Assembly (NCBI GenBank): GCA_001897425.1
Contig: MKSW01000033.1
Span: forward strand, 587,776 to 651,775
Source: Actinobacteria bacterium 69-20
GTDB taxonomy: Bacteria; Actinomycetota; Actinomycetes; Mycobacteriales; Nakamurellaceae
Direction of reading: 5' to 3'
Length of the DNA stretch: 64,000 nt
Of this stretch, positions 45,389 to 52,157 are shown piece after piece (positions within the stretch are counted from its first letter, which is position 1; the number at the start of each line of letters is the position of its first letter). A program made the position numbers and the translations under genes. The notes under the pieces were generated by a model. It was not told the origin of the DNA and ran no database searches. It saw only the letters and a program-made list of their open reading frames with translations.

Positions 45389-45579
45389 GGACGGAGTGCT
45401 CCCTTCTCGCCGCACATTCCGGCGTTCAGGCCGAGGAAGTCGGCTGCTACCGGCCGCATCTGAGAGTATCGGCGTCGATCTCGCTGTCATCGGGCTCAGC
45501 GACATGACGGCGATCGAACGGTTCCTGGCGGATCGTCTACCACCAGGGCACCCTCTGCGACGCCTGATGCCTGGCGCTC

Positions 45580-45698
45580 CGGCGCCACCCCGCCGGGCTG
45601 AACTACGGGGATCTGTTCGCCTATGCGCTCGCACGACCCGCGAATCCCTGCCCCTCAAGGGCTACGACTTCTCACAGACCGACATCACACCGGCCTAA
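45580..45698 (+). pseudogene. Relic of a VapC-type PIN toxin, frameshifted
   Basis: Bases 45580-45636 read RRHPAGLNYGDLFAYALAR, the conserved C-terminal part of VapC toxins. One base of overlap later, a different frame (45636-45698) reads LPLKGYDFSQTDITPA before its stop, which matches the end of the same family. The two halves are out of frame, and upstream sequence has a stop and no recognisable PIN start. The gene is therefore a decayed toxin. No partner antitoxin is next to it. Confidence 0.7.
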
Positions 45699-45804
45699 GC
45701 TCCCTGAAAGCCGCCCGCGCGACCCGGGCACATCATCACGAAATTGCGCCGCACACGAAAACCGCCCAGGCAGCACAAGCAACCGGACAAAATCACAGGA
45801 TTCG

Positions 45805-45828
45805 GTGGGCAAGAGGGGGTTGAGCCCC
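45805..45828 (-). repeat. Degenerate copy of the tRNA-Leu 3' end (candidate old attachment site)
   Basis: GTGGGCAAG followed by AGGGGGTTGAGCCCC resembles the 3' acceptor and T-arm of the tRNA-Leu at 51,703 but carries several differences. It has the same orientation as the perfect copy at 49,083. It may mark the far edge of an older integration. Confidence 0.45.
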
Positions 45829-45987
45829 TGGAATACGCCCATAACGAACATCGGTCGAGCGCGAACCGCCGAGGTCTATGCGCGAACGACCTGGACCGAT
45901 CGGGTGCGGCGGGGCACGTGTGGGCAATCATTGCGTTCAGGCAAGCGGGCCGAGACGCGCTACGTTGTCGGCTCCGAGTGCCACCGA

Positions 45988-46198
45988 AACTCGCGGGCAG
46001 GCGTTCGCGGGCGTCACCGTCGAGCCGGCGGCCATGGATGGGCTCTGCCCTGCATTCGCCGGGTGCGGATCCCCGCCCACCCCGGTCGTCGCGATAGTCG
46101 CCGGCGGCATGAACCCCACGGACATCGTCACCGAGCTCCCCGACCTCAACGTCGAAGACATCGCGGGGGCCATTTTGAGGTACCTGTCAGAGGTGTGA
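45988..46198 (+). pseudogene. Decayed DUF433 (VapB-type) protein gene
   Basis: The frame gives VTVEPAAMDG, then nonsense, then VVAIVAGGMNPTDIVTELPDL and an end typical of DUF433. The missing middle (LPCIRRVRIPA) is present at 46045-46077 in another frame. A duplicated CT at 46043-46046 would shift out of frame, and an extra base near 46078 would restore it. Two compensating indels thus scramble about 12 conserved residues, so the protein is probably inactive. DUF433 proteins are often antitoxin-like partners of DUF5615 toxins; none is seen here. Confidence 0.65.
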
Positions 46199-46213
46199 AG
46201 TAGAGTGTGAACC

Positions 46214-47026
46214 ATGGCAGATCGAGAGCGCTTCCGACCGTTCACTGGCGATACGGAGCAGAAGATCCGGCTGAAGGAGGCTCCTTTGGCGCTCGTGTTG
46301 TGCCAACTTCGGTGGCCTGACTTCAGCCACCTCCAGGGCGATCTGACCGAGACGGCGCGCGCTTTCGGGTCGACCATCGACGGGTACCCGGTCGTCTCCA
46401 ACCTTCAAGAAGTTGCATACACGATCACACCCGAGGGGGTGACGCAAGCTCCCGGGGAGAAAATTCTGCAGTGGCACTCCGTCGACGGCGTGTGGCACGT
46501 CAGCCTGAGTCGGCGGTTCGCGTCGTTGTACTGCACCAGTTACAAATCGTTCTCCGACTTCTTGGCTCGATTTGAGCGCGTCCTCGCGGCCCTTGAGACT
46601 CGGATCAAGATCCCTCTCATCGATCGAGTCGGCGTCCGTTACGTCAACCGAATCACAGATGCTCGTCTCGTCGAAAACCTCGTAGAATACGTGCGCCCGG
46701 AGGTCTTGGGCTACACCGGTCTCACCGGAATATTGGAGGACGTTCAACTGGGATCGAGTGCTAACCAGGCCCGATATCTTGCAGGTGACGCGGCACTGCA
46801 GGTGCGCTCGGGGCTGGTGCCGTCGGGTGAGACGGTGGACCCTGCCGTGCCGCCGGTACAAGTGCCGTCATGGGTGCTTGATCTCGATGCGTCATCGGAG
46901 AAGATCGTGCCCTTTGACGTGTCCGCGGTTCTTGCCGCAGCGGGTCGGTTGTCCGACTTTGCCTACGACTTTTTCAAGTATATCTCGACCGAGGGCTTCC
47001 TCAAGGAGTTCGGTGACACCAGGTGA
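46214..47026 (+). CDS. TIGR04255 family protein (first gene of an unknown three-gene operon)
   Basis: A 270-residue protein. KEAPLALVLCQLRWP near the N-terminus and IPLIDRVGVRYVNRI in the middle are the hallmarks of the TIGR04255 family, which occurs sporadically in bacteria and has no assigned role. LSRRFASLYCTSYKSFSDF between them is also typical. No catalytic motif or membrane segment is evident. The gene begins 16 bases after the DUF433 relic and ends in a GTGA overlap with the next gene. It is the lead gene of a compact module within the integrated island. Confidence 0.75.
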   Translation: MADRERFRPFTGDTEQKIRLKEAPLALVLCQLRWPDFSHLQGDLTETARAFGSTIDGYPVVSNLQEVAYTITPEGVTQAPGEKILQWHSVDGVWHVSLSRRFASLYCTSYKSFSDFLARFERVLAALETRIKIPLIDRVGVRYVNRITDARLVENLVEYVRPEVLGYTGLTGILEDVQLGSSANQARYLAGDAALQVRSGLVPSGETVDPAVPPVQVPSWVLDLDASSEKIVPFDVSAVLAAAGRLSDFAYDFFKYISTEGFLKEFGDTR

Positions 47027-47592
47027 CATCAACCTCGGATGCGACTCTCGTGCGGCGCGAACACAGTGTGGGCGCGCCGTTTGCCATGGCGTTTGGTTTT
47101 GCATTGGCGGTGTCGTCCGCGGTCGGCGCTGTCGCGCCAGCGTTCACTTTTACGCCTACTTCCGTTAGGGAGTTCGCGAAGGTGCCGCCGCGGGACCTCT
47201 CTTTTCCGTTGGATCAGACCTCCTCGGGAATCCCAACGCACGCCAACGCGGAATTCAGTGGTGCGTCATCGTCGCTCGCGCAGCGAATCGGCGAGGTTCG
47301 GGCCTTGACGATGCTGACGACGGAGCAGGTTGGTCGTCTCTTCGGGGTGTCGCGGCGTTCGGTGCACAACTGGATTAACGGCAACGTAATGGCGCCGCAG
47401 CATGAGGAGCGTGCAGCCAGGATCCTCTCCATCATGCTGGCGCTGCCCGGCTCCACTCCTGCCGAGCGCCGGGCTGCTCTGCTCGACTCCAGCCATGGCA
47501 CGAGCCTCTTCCATCAGCTTGTGGTATCGCGGGAAGAGGACCCGCGCCTCCAGGTGGCGGGCGTGTCGGCAAGGGAGCGGATCGGACTGTGA
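47023..47592 (+). CDS. Helix-turn-helix protein with N-terminal hydrophobic segment
   Basis: A 189-residue protein of two parts. Residues 20-45 are hydrophobic and Ala/Val/Phe-rich (one possible membrane segment). Residues about 95-125 form an XRE-like helix-turn-helix: LTTEQVGRLFGVSRRSVHNW followed by INGNVMAP, where the recognition helix is clear. The C-terminal part has no known motif. It overlaps both neighbours by 4 bases (GTGA each time), so the three proteins should be made together. It could regulate the operon or act as a membrane-tethered DNA-binding partner. Confidence 0.7.
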   Translation: MTSTSDATLVRREHSVGAPFAMAFGFALAVSSAVGAVAPAFTFTPTSVREFAKVPPRDLSFPLDQTSSGIPTHANAEFSGASSSLAQRIGEVRALTMLTTEQVGRLFGVSRRSVHNWINGNVMAPQHEERAARILSIMLALPGSTPAERRAALLDSSHGTSLFHQLVVSREEDPRLQVAGVSARERIGL

Positions 47593-48548
47593 GCGACGCC
47601 GCAGGTGAGCGGGTGGCTGGTGACTGCTCGAACCTTCGGCAAGGCGACGTAGTGGGCTTGCTCGAAGTGCGGCTCGTCGGCGTCGGCGGGGAGTGGGAGA
47701 CCGTGGCAACGCCGGCAGGCGTGGCCATCCTCAGTCAGACATGCGACATCGTGCAACCGAGCAAGGCGCGCTGCCTGGTCGCTCCGGTGGTCGTCAATCC
47801 AACCGATGCCGCGTTATCCGGAGCGCGCAAAGGGCAGAAACCATTGCACCTGTATCTGGAGTCGCAAATGGCCGTGCCGACACGGTGCATCGCGGATATG
47901 GAACAGGCTGTCTCGACACCCAAGGTGACCTTGGCTGGTGCCCCGCTCATAGCCCGTTACGTCGAACACGCGAGCGGTCGAGCGGCGAGAGCCGTCGCCT
48001 GGAGAGTGGGACGCGCGTTTAGTCGATTCCCGTTCCCGGGCGAGGTGTACCCAGCTTTCAATAGGCTCCGGGGGAAAGCGCAAGAGCGGGCTGGATCGCT
48101 GGGCAACTTCGGTCGCGTCCTGGATCTGGTGCAAGACCTGCGGGTTTCGGCGGACCAATGGACAAGGGCCGGCCGGAACCTGATCCTATATGTCGTCGTA
48201 GATCAAGAGCACTTAATCGCGCCGGAAGATGTGGACCCAAACTGGTACTGGGACGCCGCTCGGGTTAAAGGTCTCCGCGCGGGAGAGATGGAGGCGGGCC
48301 TTTCGCTTGACCGCGTATGCGAACTGCTTCTTGCGAACCTCGAGGGGGACCGTAGCTCGCTTGCGCACCTCTGGCGAATGCTTGGTGACGCCATCCAGAG
48401 CACGCTCTTGGCTCCGGCGCTCGACCGCGAGGTTGTCTCATTTGGCGTGCTAGTAGTGTCTGACGCTGAGATGACATACCGGCAGTACCAGCAGACGGAG
48501 AGCCTTGACCTAGAGGTGCTGTCCAACTCGACGGACGCCTTGAATTGA
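47589..48548 (+). CDS. Protein of unknown function with SQTCDI motif
   Basis: A 319-residue protein with no family that I can name. The segment AILSQTCDIVQPSKARCLVAPVV at residues about 47-69 (given by its core SQTCDI) resembles a motif seen in other uncharacterised proteins of mobile regions, with a conserved Cys-Asp pair after a beta strand. The opening LRQGDVVGLLE suggests a beta-barrel start. FPFPGEVYPAFNRL lies mid-protein. It is the last gene of the overlapping three-gene operon. The Cys could be catalytic or metal-binding; this is not known. Confidence 0.65.
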   Translation: MSDAAGERVAGDCSNLRQGDVVGLLEVRLVGVGGEWETVATPAGVAILSQTCDIVQPSKARCLVAPVVVNPTDAALSGARKGQKPLHLYLESQMAVPTRCIADMEQAVSTPKVTLAGAPLIARYVEHASGRAARAVAWRVGRAFSRFPFPGEVYPAFNRLRGKAQERAGSLGNFGRVLDLVQDLRVSADQWTRAGRNLILYVVVDQEHLIAPEDVDPNWYWDAARVKGLRAGEMEAGLSLDRVCELLLANLEGDRSSLAHLWRMLGDAIQSTLLAPALDREVVSFGVLVVSDAEMTYRQYQQTESLDLEVLSNSTDALN

Positions 48549-48569
48549 GATGGAGCCGCACCGCGATCT

Positions 48570-48707
48570 TCATCGCGATGACGGCAGCCCGTGCACGTTC
48601 GCGATGGTCTTCGGCGACAGCCCCTTGGACTCCATCAGATGCAGCCAGCCGGCGATCTCGCGCACGTCGACGTCGTGGATCCGAAAACGACTGCGGTAGC
48701 GTTTCAT
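48570..48707 (-). pseudogene. Tyrosine-type integrase remnant (core-binding domain)
   Basis: A 45-codon frame encodes VREIAGWLHLMESKGLSPKT followed by IANVHGL, the SAM-like core-binding domain of actinophage-type tyrosine integrases. It stops right where the catalytic domain should follow, and no Arg/His/Tyr catalytic part is found nearby. It sits about 375 bases from the perfect attachment-site copy at 49,083, the expected place for the integrase of the element. Confidence 0.7.
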
Positions 48708-48708
48708 T

Positions 48709-48942
48709 GTGGCCGTCGTCCGAACGTTCAATCGCACGAATGCAAACAGCTCGCTATACCCGACCGAGGTGGATGCGGAGTGGACCATCATCGCCAGTGA
48801 CACATCGAAGCTTCTTCAAATCTCAACGTTCGGCTCCGACGATCGAGCATCCCGCCGCAAGGTCAGCCAGGCCATTCAGTTTGACCGCGAGATGGCTCAA
48901 TTGCTCAAAGCCGCAATTGAATCCACATTTCCGGGGATCTGA
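48709..48942 (+). CDS. Small conserved-looking protein (77 residues)
   Basis: A 77-residue protein with a compact pattern: RTFNRTNANSSLYPTEVDAEW, LLQISTFGSD and KVSQAIQFDREMA, given here by their core segments. I recall similar short proteins beside integrases and other mobile genes, but no function is known. The GTG start at 48709 is one base beyond the divergent integrase relic, and no strong ribosome site is visible. It may be intact, unlike its neighbour. Confidence 0.55.
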   Translation: MAVVRTFNRTNANSSLYPTEVDAEWTIIASDTSKLLQISTFGSDDRASRRKVSQAIQFDREMAQLLKAAIESTFPGI

Positions 48943-49272
48943 CATTTGAGTTCGACACAGACAGCCATACAGACCTCAAGCGAACACCGTGGACTCGTCA
49001 TTCGCTGCTATGCGAGGACACTGTGAGCGGGCATCGGCTACCGAGTCCAGCGCACGGGGATACCTGATCCGCAAGAACACCAGTGGGCAAGGGGGGAGTT
49101 GAACCGGCCGGAGGGCTATTTCAGCGGTCCTCGCCAACGCTGTCAGCAGCGGTTATGACTCGTCGTAGCTCTACAGTCACAGCAAGAATCAGCGTTTCTG
49201 TTGACGCCGTCAACGGGGGTTTTGCTGGTCGCGGTGAGTATCGGGCTAGTACCGCGACTGTACCCACCGCCG
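48943..49272. other. 330-base gap holding the perfect attachment-site copy
   Basis: No gene is supported here. The stretch contains the 23-bp tRNA-Leu copy (49083-49105) and otherwise unremarkable sequence. It is the junction between the two island segments. Confidence 0.6.
49083..49105 (-). repeat. 23-bp perfect copy of the tRNA-Leu 3' end (attachment site)
   Basis: These 23 bases, from GTGGGCAAGG to GTTGAACC, are identical to 51705-51727 in the tRNA-Leu gene and in the same orientation. The match covers the T-arm and acceptor 3' strand, the part normally regenerated by integrases that use a tRNA 3' end. Confidence 0.75.
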
Positions 49273-50379
49273 TCAGGCAGCGTCAGTTGTTCGCTTGACA
49301 GCGAGGTCGATTGAACCAAGTACCGCGTCCCCGCTCGAGACCGTCACAGAGTGAAGGCCATAGCTGGTCACCCGCATTGTTAGCGGTACTGAACGCGCTA
49401 TACGTAGAACGTCACCAGACTCCTCAATGACCACCGGGAAGCTCCGCTCGCCCACTGGGCTTCCATCGGGCCCCGTCGCCGACGCTTCGAGTGAATAGTG
49501 ACCAACTTCGACGCCGCCTGCCTCGATCACGACCACCAGGGCGAGATGGACCTCAGACGGAATGTTGAGTATTGACACCGACTGCCAGGCCCCGCCAAGG
49601 ATGTAGAGAAACTCATCGCGGATTTCCACGGAGTTGCAGGCTGCCAGGATCGACAGCCGAAGACCGTCCGTTACCCTTCGGATTTCGTAGGGACTGCCTG
49701 CCGCGGCTCCTCCTCGGGCCTCGATGTAGATCGCGCTGCCCTTCTCGCCAAAGGAGGATGTTCCACCGTCGAGCCCATAGCTGTAGCCGCGGCCCTCCTT
49801 GGCCCGTATCGCATCGGGCGGGGTTCGCCCCAGCCCCGTCAAAGCGCCGCCGCCGCCTCCAGGGGTGCGTCCGTCAAGACCGATGTAAATCCGGTCGCCG
49901 CCGGGCCCGCCGACGGCGTCACGGCCGATAACACCACCGCCTCCACCCCAAGATCCACCGACGTTGATCACATCGGCCGCGATCGAGAACGTCATCGGCT
50001 GCGATGCGGCAATGATCTCTGCGGCCTGGTCGTCGGAGAGGGCAGAACCTCCGCTTTGGCGGAGTTGATCTTCTTTCCACTGTGCGAGGGTCTCGACCGG
50101 AAATTTGTCGGACTGTGCATCGATCGCGCGGGAATGGAGAAGGCACAGAACGAGGAGGTTGGATGCGGCCCGGTTGTCTTCGGGCGTCATCAGCGGGTCG
50201 AACCGTGGGCCCTGCGGACTGGCAGCGCAAATGTGCGCCACCGTGGAATTCAGGAACAGGCCACCGGTGCTGTGATCGCGCTTGTAGTGGGGCTCGTCGC
50301 ACCCCGGTGCGGCACAGTGTGACGATGACCCGTAGAGCTCCTTCACCGTGGCTGGTGTCGGATCGGGATGTCGACTCAT
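49273..50379 (-). CDS. HNH-like N-terminal domain plus glycine-rich middle, unknown C-terminus
   Basis: A 368-residue protein. Residues 18-110 carry a zinc-finger/HNH-like pattern: HCAAPGCDEP, then VAHICAASPQGPRFDP, NRAASNLLVLCLLH and a closing YPVE-like FPVETLAQWK. This arrangement (Cys pair, His, Asn, His) is that of a subset of HNH proteins seen in defence loci. The middle (about residues 140-235) is extremely Gly-rich (GGSWGGGGG, GRTPGGGGG, GGTSSFGEKG). The last 120 residues look like a beta-sandwich. No ribosome site is strong. It lies alone between the attachment sites, divergent from the toxin-antitoxin pair. Confidence 0.7.
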   Translation of the reverse strand: MSRHPDPTPATVKELYGSSSHCAAPGCDEPHYKRDHSTGGLFLNSTVAHICAASPQGPRFDPLMTPEDNRAASNLLVLCLLHSRAIDAQSDKFPVETLAQWKEDQLRQSGGSALSDDQAAEIIAASQPMTFSIAADVINVGGSWGGGGGVIGRDAVGGPGGDRIYIGLDGRTPGGGGGALTGLGRTPPDAIRAKEGRGYSYGLDGGTSSFGEKGSAIYIEARGGAAAGSPYEIRRVTDGLRLSILAACNSVEIRDEFLYILGGAWQSVSILNIPSEVHLALVVVIEAGGVEVGHYSLEASATGPDGSPVGERSFPVVIEESGDVLRIARSVPLTMRVTSYGLHSVTVSSGDAVLGSIDLAVKRTTDAA

Positions 50380-50428
50380 GGGGCTCAGCTTGGCACAGCA
50401 TGCGGGAGAAGCGTCGAAATTGTCCTTC

Positions 50429-50461
50429 TAATCGCTTCGATTGTTACGTATACTGCGATTA
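50429..50461. promoter_or_regulatory. Inverted repeat TAATCGC/GCGATTA before the toxin-antitoxin genes
   Basis: TAATCGC (50429-50435) and GCGATTA (50455-50461) form a perfect inverted repeat with a 19-base spacer, and a third GCGATT is at 50464-50469. The patch is AT-rich and 23 bases upstream of the antitoxin start, the usual place for an autoregulatory operator. Confidence 0.55.
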
Positions 50462-50483
50462 TTGCGATTGGAAGGTGAGGGCC

Positions 50484-50924
50484 GTGTCGACGACACCGCT
50501 TGCTGAGGCGTCCGCTCGGGCCGCGAAGGTGGCTGCCTACCGGGTGCACAACATCCTGCGCACGCACCCGGACGACGAGGTCGTGCCGCTTCGCGACCCG
50601 GACGGCGATGAAGATCTGACGGTGCCGCGAGGAGCTGCGGAGTTGCTGCAGCGCATCCTCGCCGCTATGGCGGCGGGCACGCCGGTGACCGTGGTGCCGG
50701 ATCATGCGGAGCTGACGACGCAGCAGGCGGCCGACCTGCTAGGCGTGTCCCGCCCCTACCTGATTGGCATCCTGGAGCGGGGAGAGATCGACTACCGGAT
50801 GGTCGGCACGCATCGTAGGGTCCGGGCGGATTCCCTGCGCGCGTATTCGGACCGCATGATCGCAGAACAGCGATCCGCCGCCGACGAACTCACCCGAATC
50901 GCCGCCGAAGCAGGGCTGTACTGA
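50484..50924 (+). CDS. Excisionase-type HTH antitoxin of a PIN toxin pair
   Basis: A 146-residue protein. Residues about 75-125 contain an excisionase-like helix-turn-helix: LTTQQAADLLGVSRPYLIGIL followed by IDYRMVGTHRRVRADSL, the DNA-binding fold common in antitoxins of PF13470 PIN toxins. The first half (PLRDPDGDEDLTVPRGAAELL) is typical of these antitoxins. The GTG at 50484 was chosen for the AAGGTGAGG site at 50472-50480. It ends one base before the toxin start. It should bind its own promoter repeat and neutralise the toxin. Confidence 0.78.
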   Translation: MSTTPLAEASARAAKVAAYRVHNILRTHPDDEVVPLRDPDGDEDLTVPRGAAELLQRILAAMAAGTPVTVVPDHAELTTQQAADLLGVSRPYLIGILERGEIDYRMVGTHRRVRADSLRAYSDRMIAEQRSAADELTRIAAEAGLY

Positions 50925-50925
50925 C

Positions 50926-51480
50926 GTGGCCTTCGCGGTGGTGTACGACGCATGTGTCCTCTACCCGTCGATCACCCGCGACCTGCTCATCCGTGTCGGC
51001 ATCGAACGCATGGTGCGAGTCCATTGGTCCGCAGAGATCCTCGACGAAGTGTTCCGTAACATCGTGGCGAACAGGCCCGATCTGGATCCGGTCGCACTCC
51101 ACCGGACACGCGAACTCATGCAGAAGGCACTGCCGAACGCGATGGTCTCCGGGTACGAGCCACTGATCGCCGGCATAGACCTGCCGGACCCGGACGATCG
51201 CCACGTCCTAGCAGCAGTGATCGCGGCGAACGCACAACTCATCGTCACCGACAACCTGAAACACTTCCCTGCCGGGAAACTGGCCCCGTTCGGCGTGGAG
51301 GCCCGGGGTGCGGACGACTTCCTCGTCGACCAGATACACATCAGCGTCGTCACCGTGCGCGCGATCGTGACGGCGATCGGGGTGAGCCGGCCGAATCCCG
51401 TATCGGACGGACAGATCCTCGCCGAGATGGAACGCTCCGGCCTGATCCAATCGGCCGCGCTGCTCCGCGCCAATACGTAG
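50926..51480 (+). CDS. PIN-domain toxin (ribonuclease)
   Basis: A 184-residue PIN-domain protein. VVYDACVLYPS gives the first active-site Asp, SAEILDEVFRN the acidic helix, and DLPDPDDRHVLAAVIAANAQ plus LIVTDNLKHFP the remaining conserved Asp residues. The long C-terminal helical part is typical of the type paired with excisionase-like antitoxins. The active-site acids are all present, so the toxin is probably functional. The gene abuts its antitoxin (1-base gap) and lies next to the tRNA attachment site. Confidence 0.8.
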   Translation: MAFAVVYDACVLYPSITRDLLIRVGIERMVRVHWSAEILDEVFRNIVANRPDLDPVALHRTRELMQKALPNAMVSGYEPLIAGIDLPDPDDRHVLAAVIAANAQLIVTDNLKHFPAGKLAPFGVEARGADDFLVDQIHISVVTVRAIVTAIGVSRPNPVSDGQILAEMERSGLIQSAALLRANT

Positions 51481-51510
51481 CCTGCGCATATTCCCTGCCC
51501 AGATACGACT

Positions 51511-51533
51511 TGAGACGGGCCACGCCCGCCTCA
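51511..51533. terminator. Hairpin between convergent PIN toxin and tRNA-Leu genes
   Basis: TGAGACGGGC-CAC-GCCCGCCTCA forms a 10-bp stem with one mismatch and a 3-base loop. It lies 31 bases after the toxin stop and downstream of the minus-strand tRNA, so it could terminate both. A T-run is absent. Confidence 0.45.
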
Positions 51534-51702
51534 AGAAGGGTGGCGAAGGAAGTAAAGGAAGTATCCGTCTAGTGGTTGGTCCAAGGCCTTCCGGCCAGCA
51601 CAAGAGCGACATTTCATCACACTGCGGACCGTCACCGCATATGGCTGCGAACCGAAAGGTCCCGCAGCGGGGCGCGCGGGACTTAACGGACCGCTCGGAA
51701 CC

Positions 51703-51788
51703 TGGTGGGCAAGGGGGGAGTTGAACCCCCACGTCCTTTCGGACACACGGACCTGAACCGTGCGCGTCTGCCATTTCGCCACTTGCCC
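51703..51788 (-). tRNA. tRNA-Leu (anticodon CAG)
   Basis: Read on the minus strand, the gene begins GGGCAAGTGG and closes with CTTGCCC, forming a seven-pair acceptor stem. The anticodon stem-loop is CACGG-TTCAGGT-CCGTG with anticodon CAG. A long variable arm (class II, as expected for Leu) and the T-arm GGGGGTTCAACTCCCC follow. CCA is encoded at 51703-51705. A tRNA-Leu beside fhaA is a conserved arrangement, for example in mycobacteria. Its 3' end is the integration site of the island. Confidence 0.95.
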
Positions 51789-52157
51789 GAGCAATCGCAC
51801 CGGCGCGAAGCGCGACCGCGACCGGTGAGACAGCGACCACTAGGCTAACACGTGCGGCTGCGTGCCGAATCCCCTCGCCTCCGCCGGAAGATCACCGGCT
51901 GAAAGAGCACCGGCCGGGAGCGCATCAGCCTCGCGAAGGCGGCGTCGATCGCCCCCAACAGATGATCGCCTCAAGCCGGTTACCTCGTCACAGCCGCGCA
52001 ACGCACCCGCGCTCCCACGCGTCCCCATTACGATCGAGGGGCAGCGACGGTTCGCGCGGCGACCACCGCGCCGGTCAAGGCTGCACCACGACGAATGCCG
52101 CGATCAACGCGAAGGCACACAGGCACGACGGCACGGGCACGGACAGGAGGTATGACG
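51789..52157. other. 369-base gap between tRNA-Leu and fhaA
   Basis: No gene is supported. It must contain the divergent promoters of the tRNA (minus strand) and of the fhaA operon (plus strand). An AGGAGG at 52145-52150 is the fhaA ribosome site. Nothing else was recognised. Confidence 0.5.

Larger units (their letters stand above)
45805..51727. mobile_element. tRNA-Leu-associated integrated island, probably two tandem insertions
   Basis: The 3' end of tRNA-Leu is repeated perfectly at 49083-49105 and imperfectly at 45805-45828, all in the same orientation and all on the 3' side of the tRNA, as integrases leave them. An integrase remnant lies at 48570-48707. The segment holds decayed toxin-antitoxin genes, a three-gene operon of unknown function, an HNH-like gene and an intact toxin-antitoxin pair, and its codon use is less GC-biased than the flanking housekeeping genes by eye. 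Confidence 0.65.

Noticed and set aside
48709..48942. Reading the small ORF as a functional excisionase
   Set aside because: It shows no helix-turn-helix; only its position beside the integrase relic suggested this.
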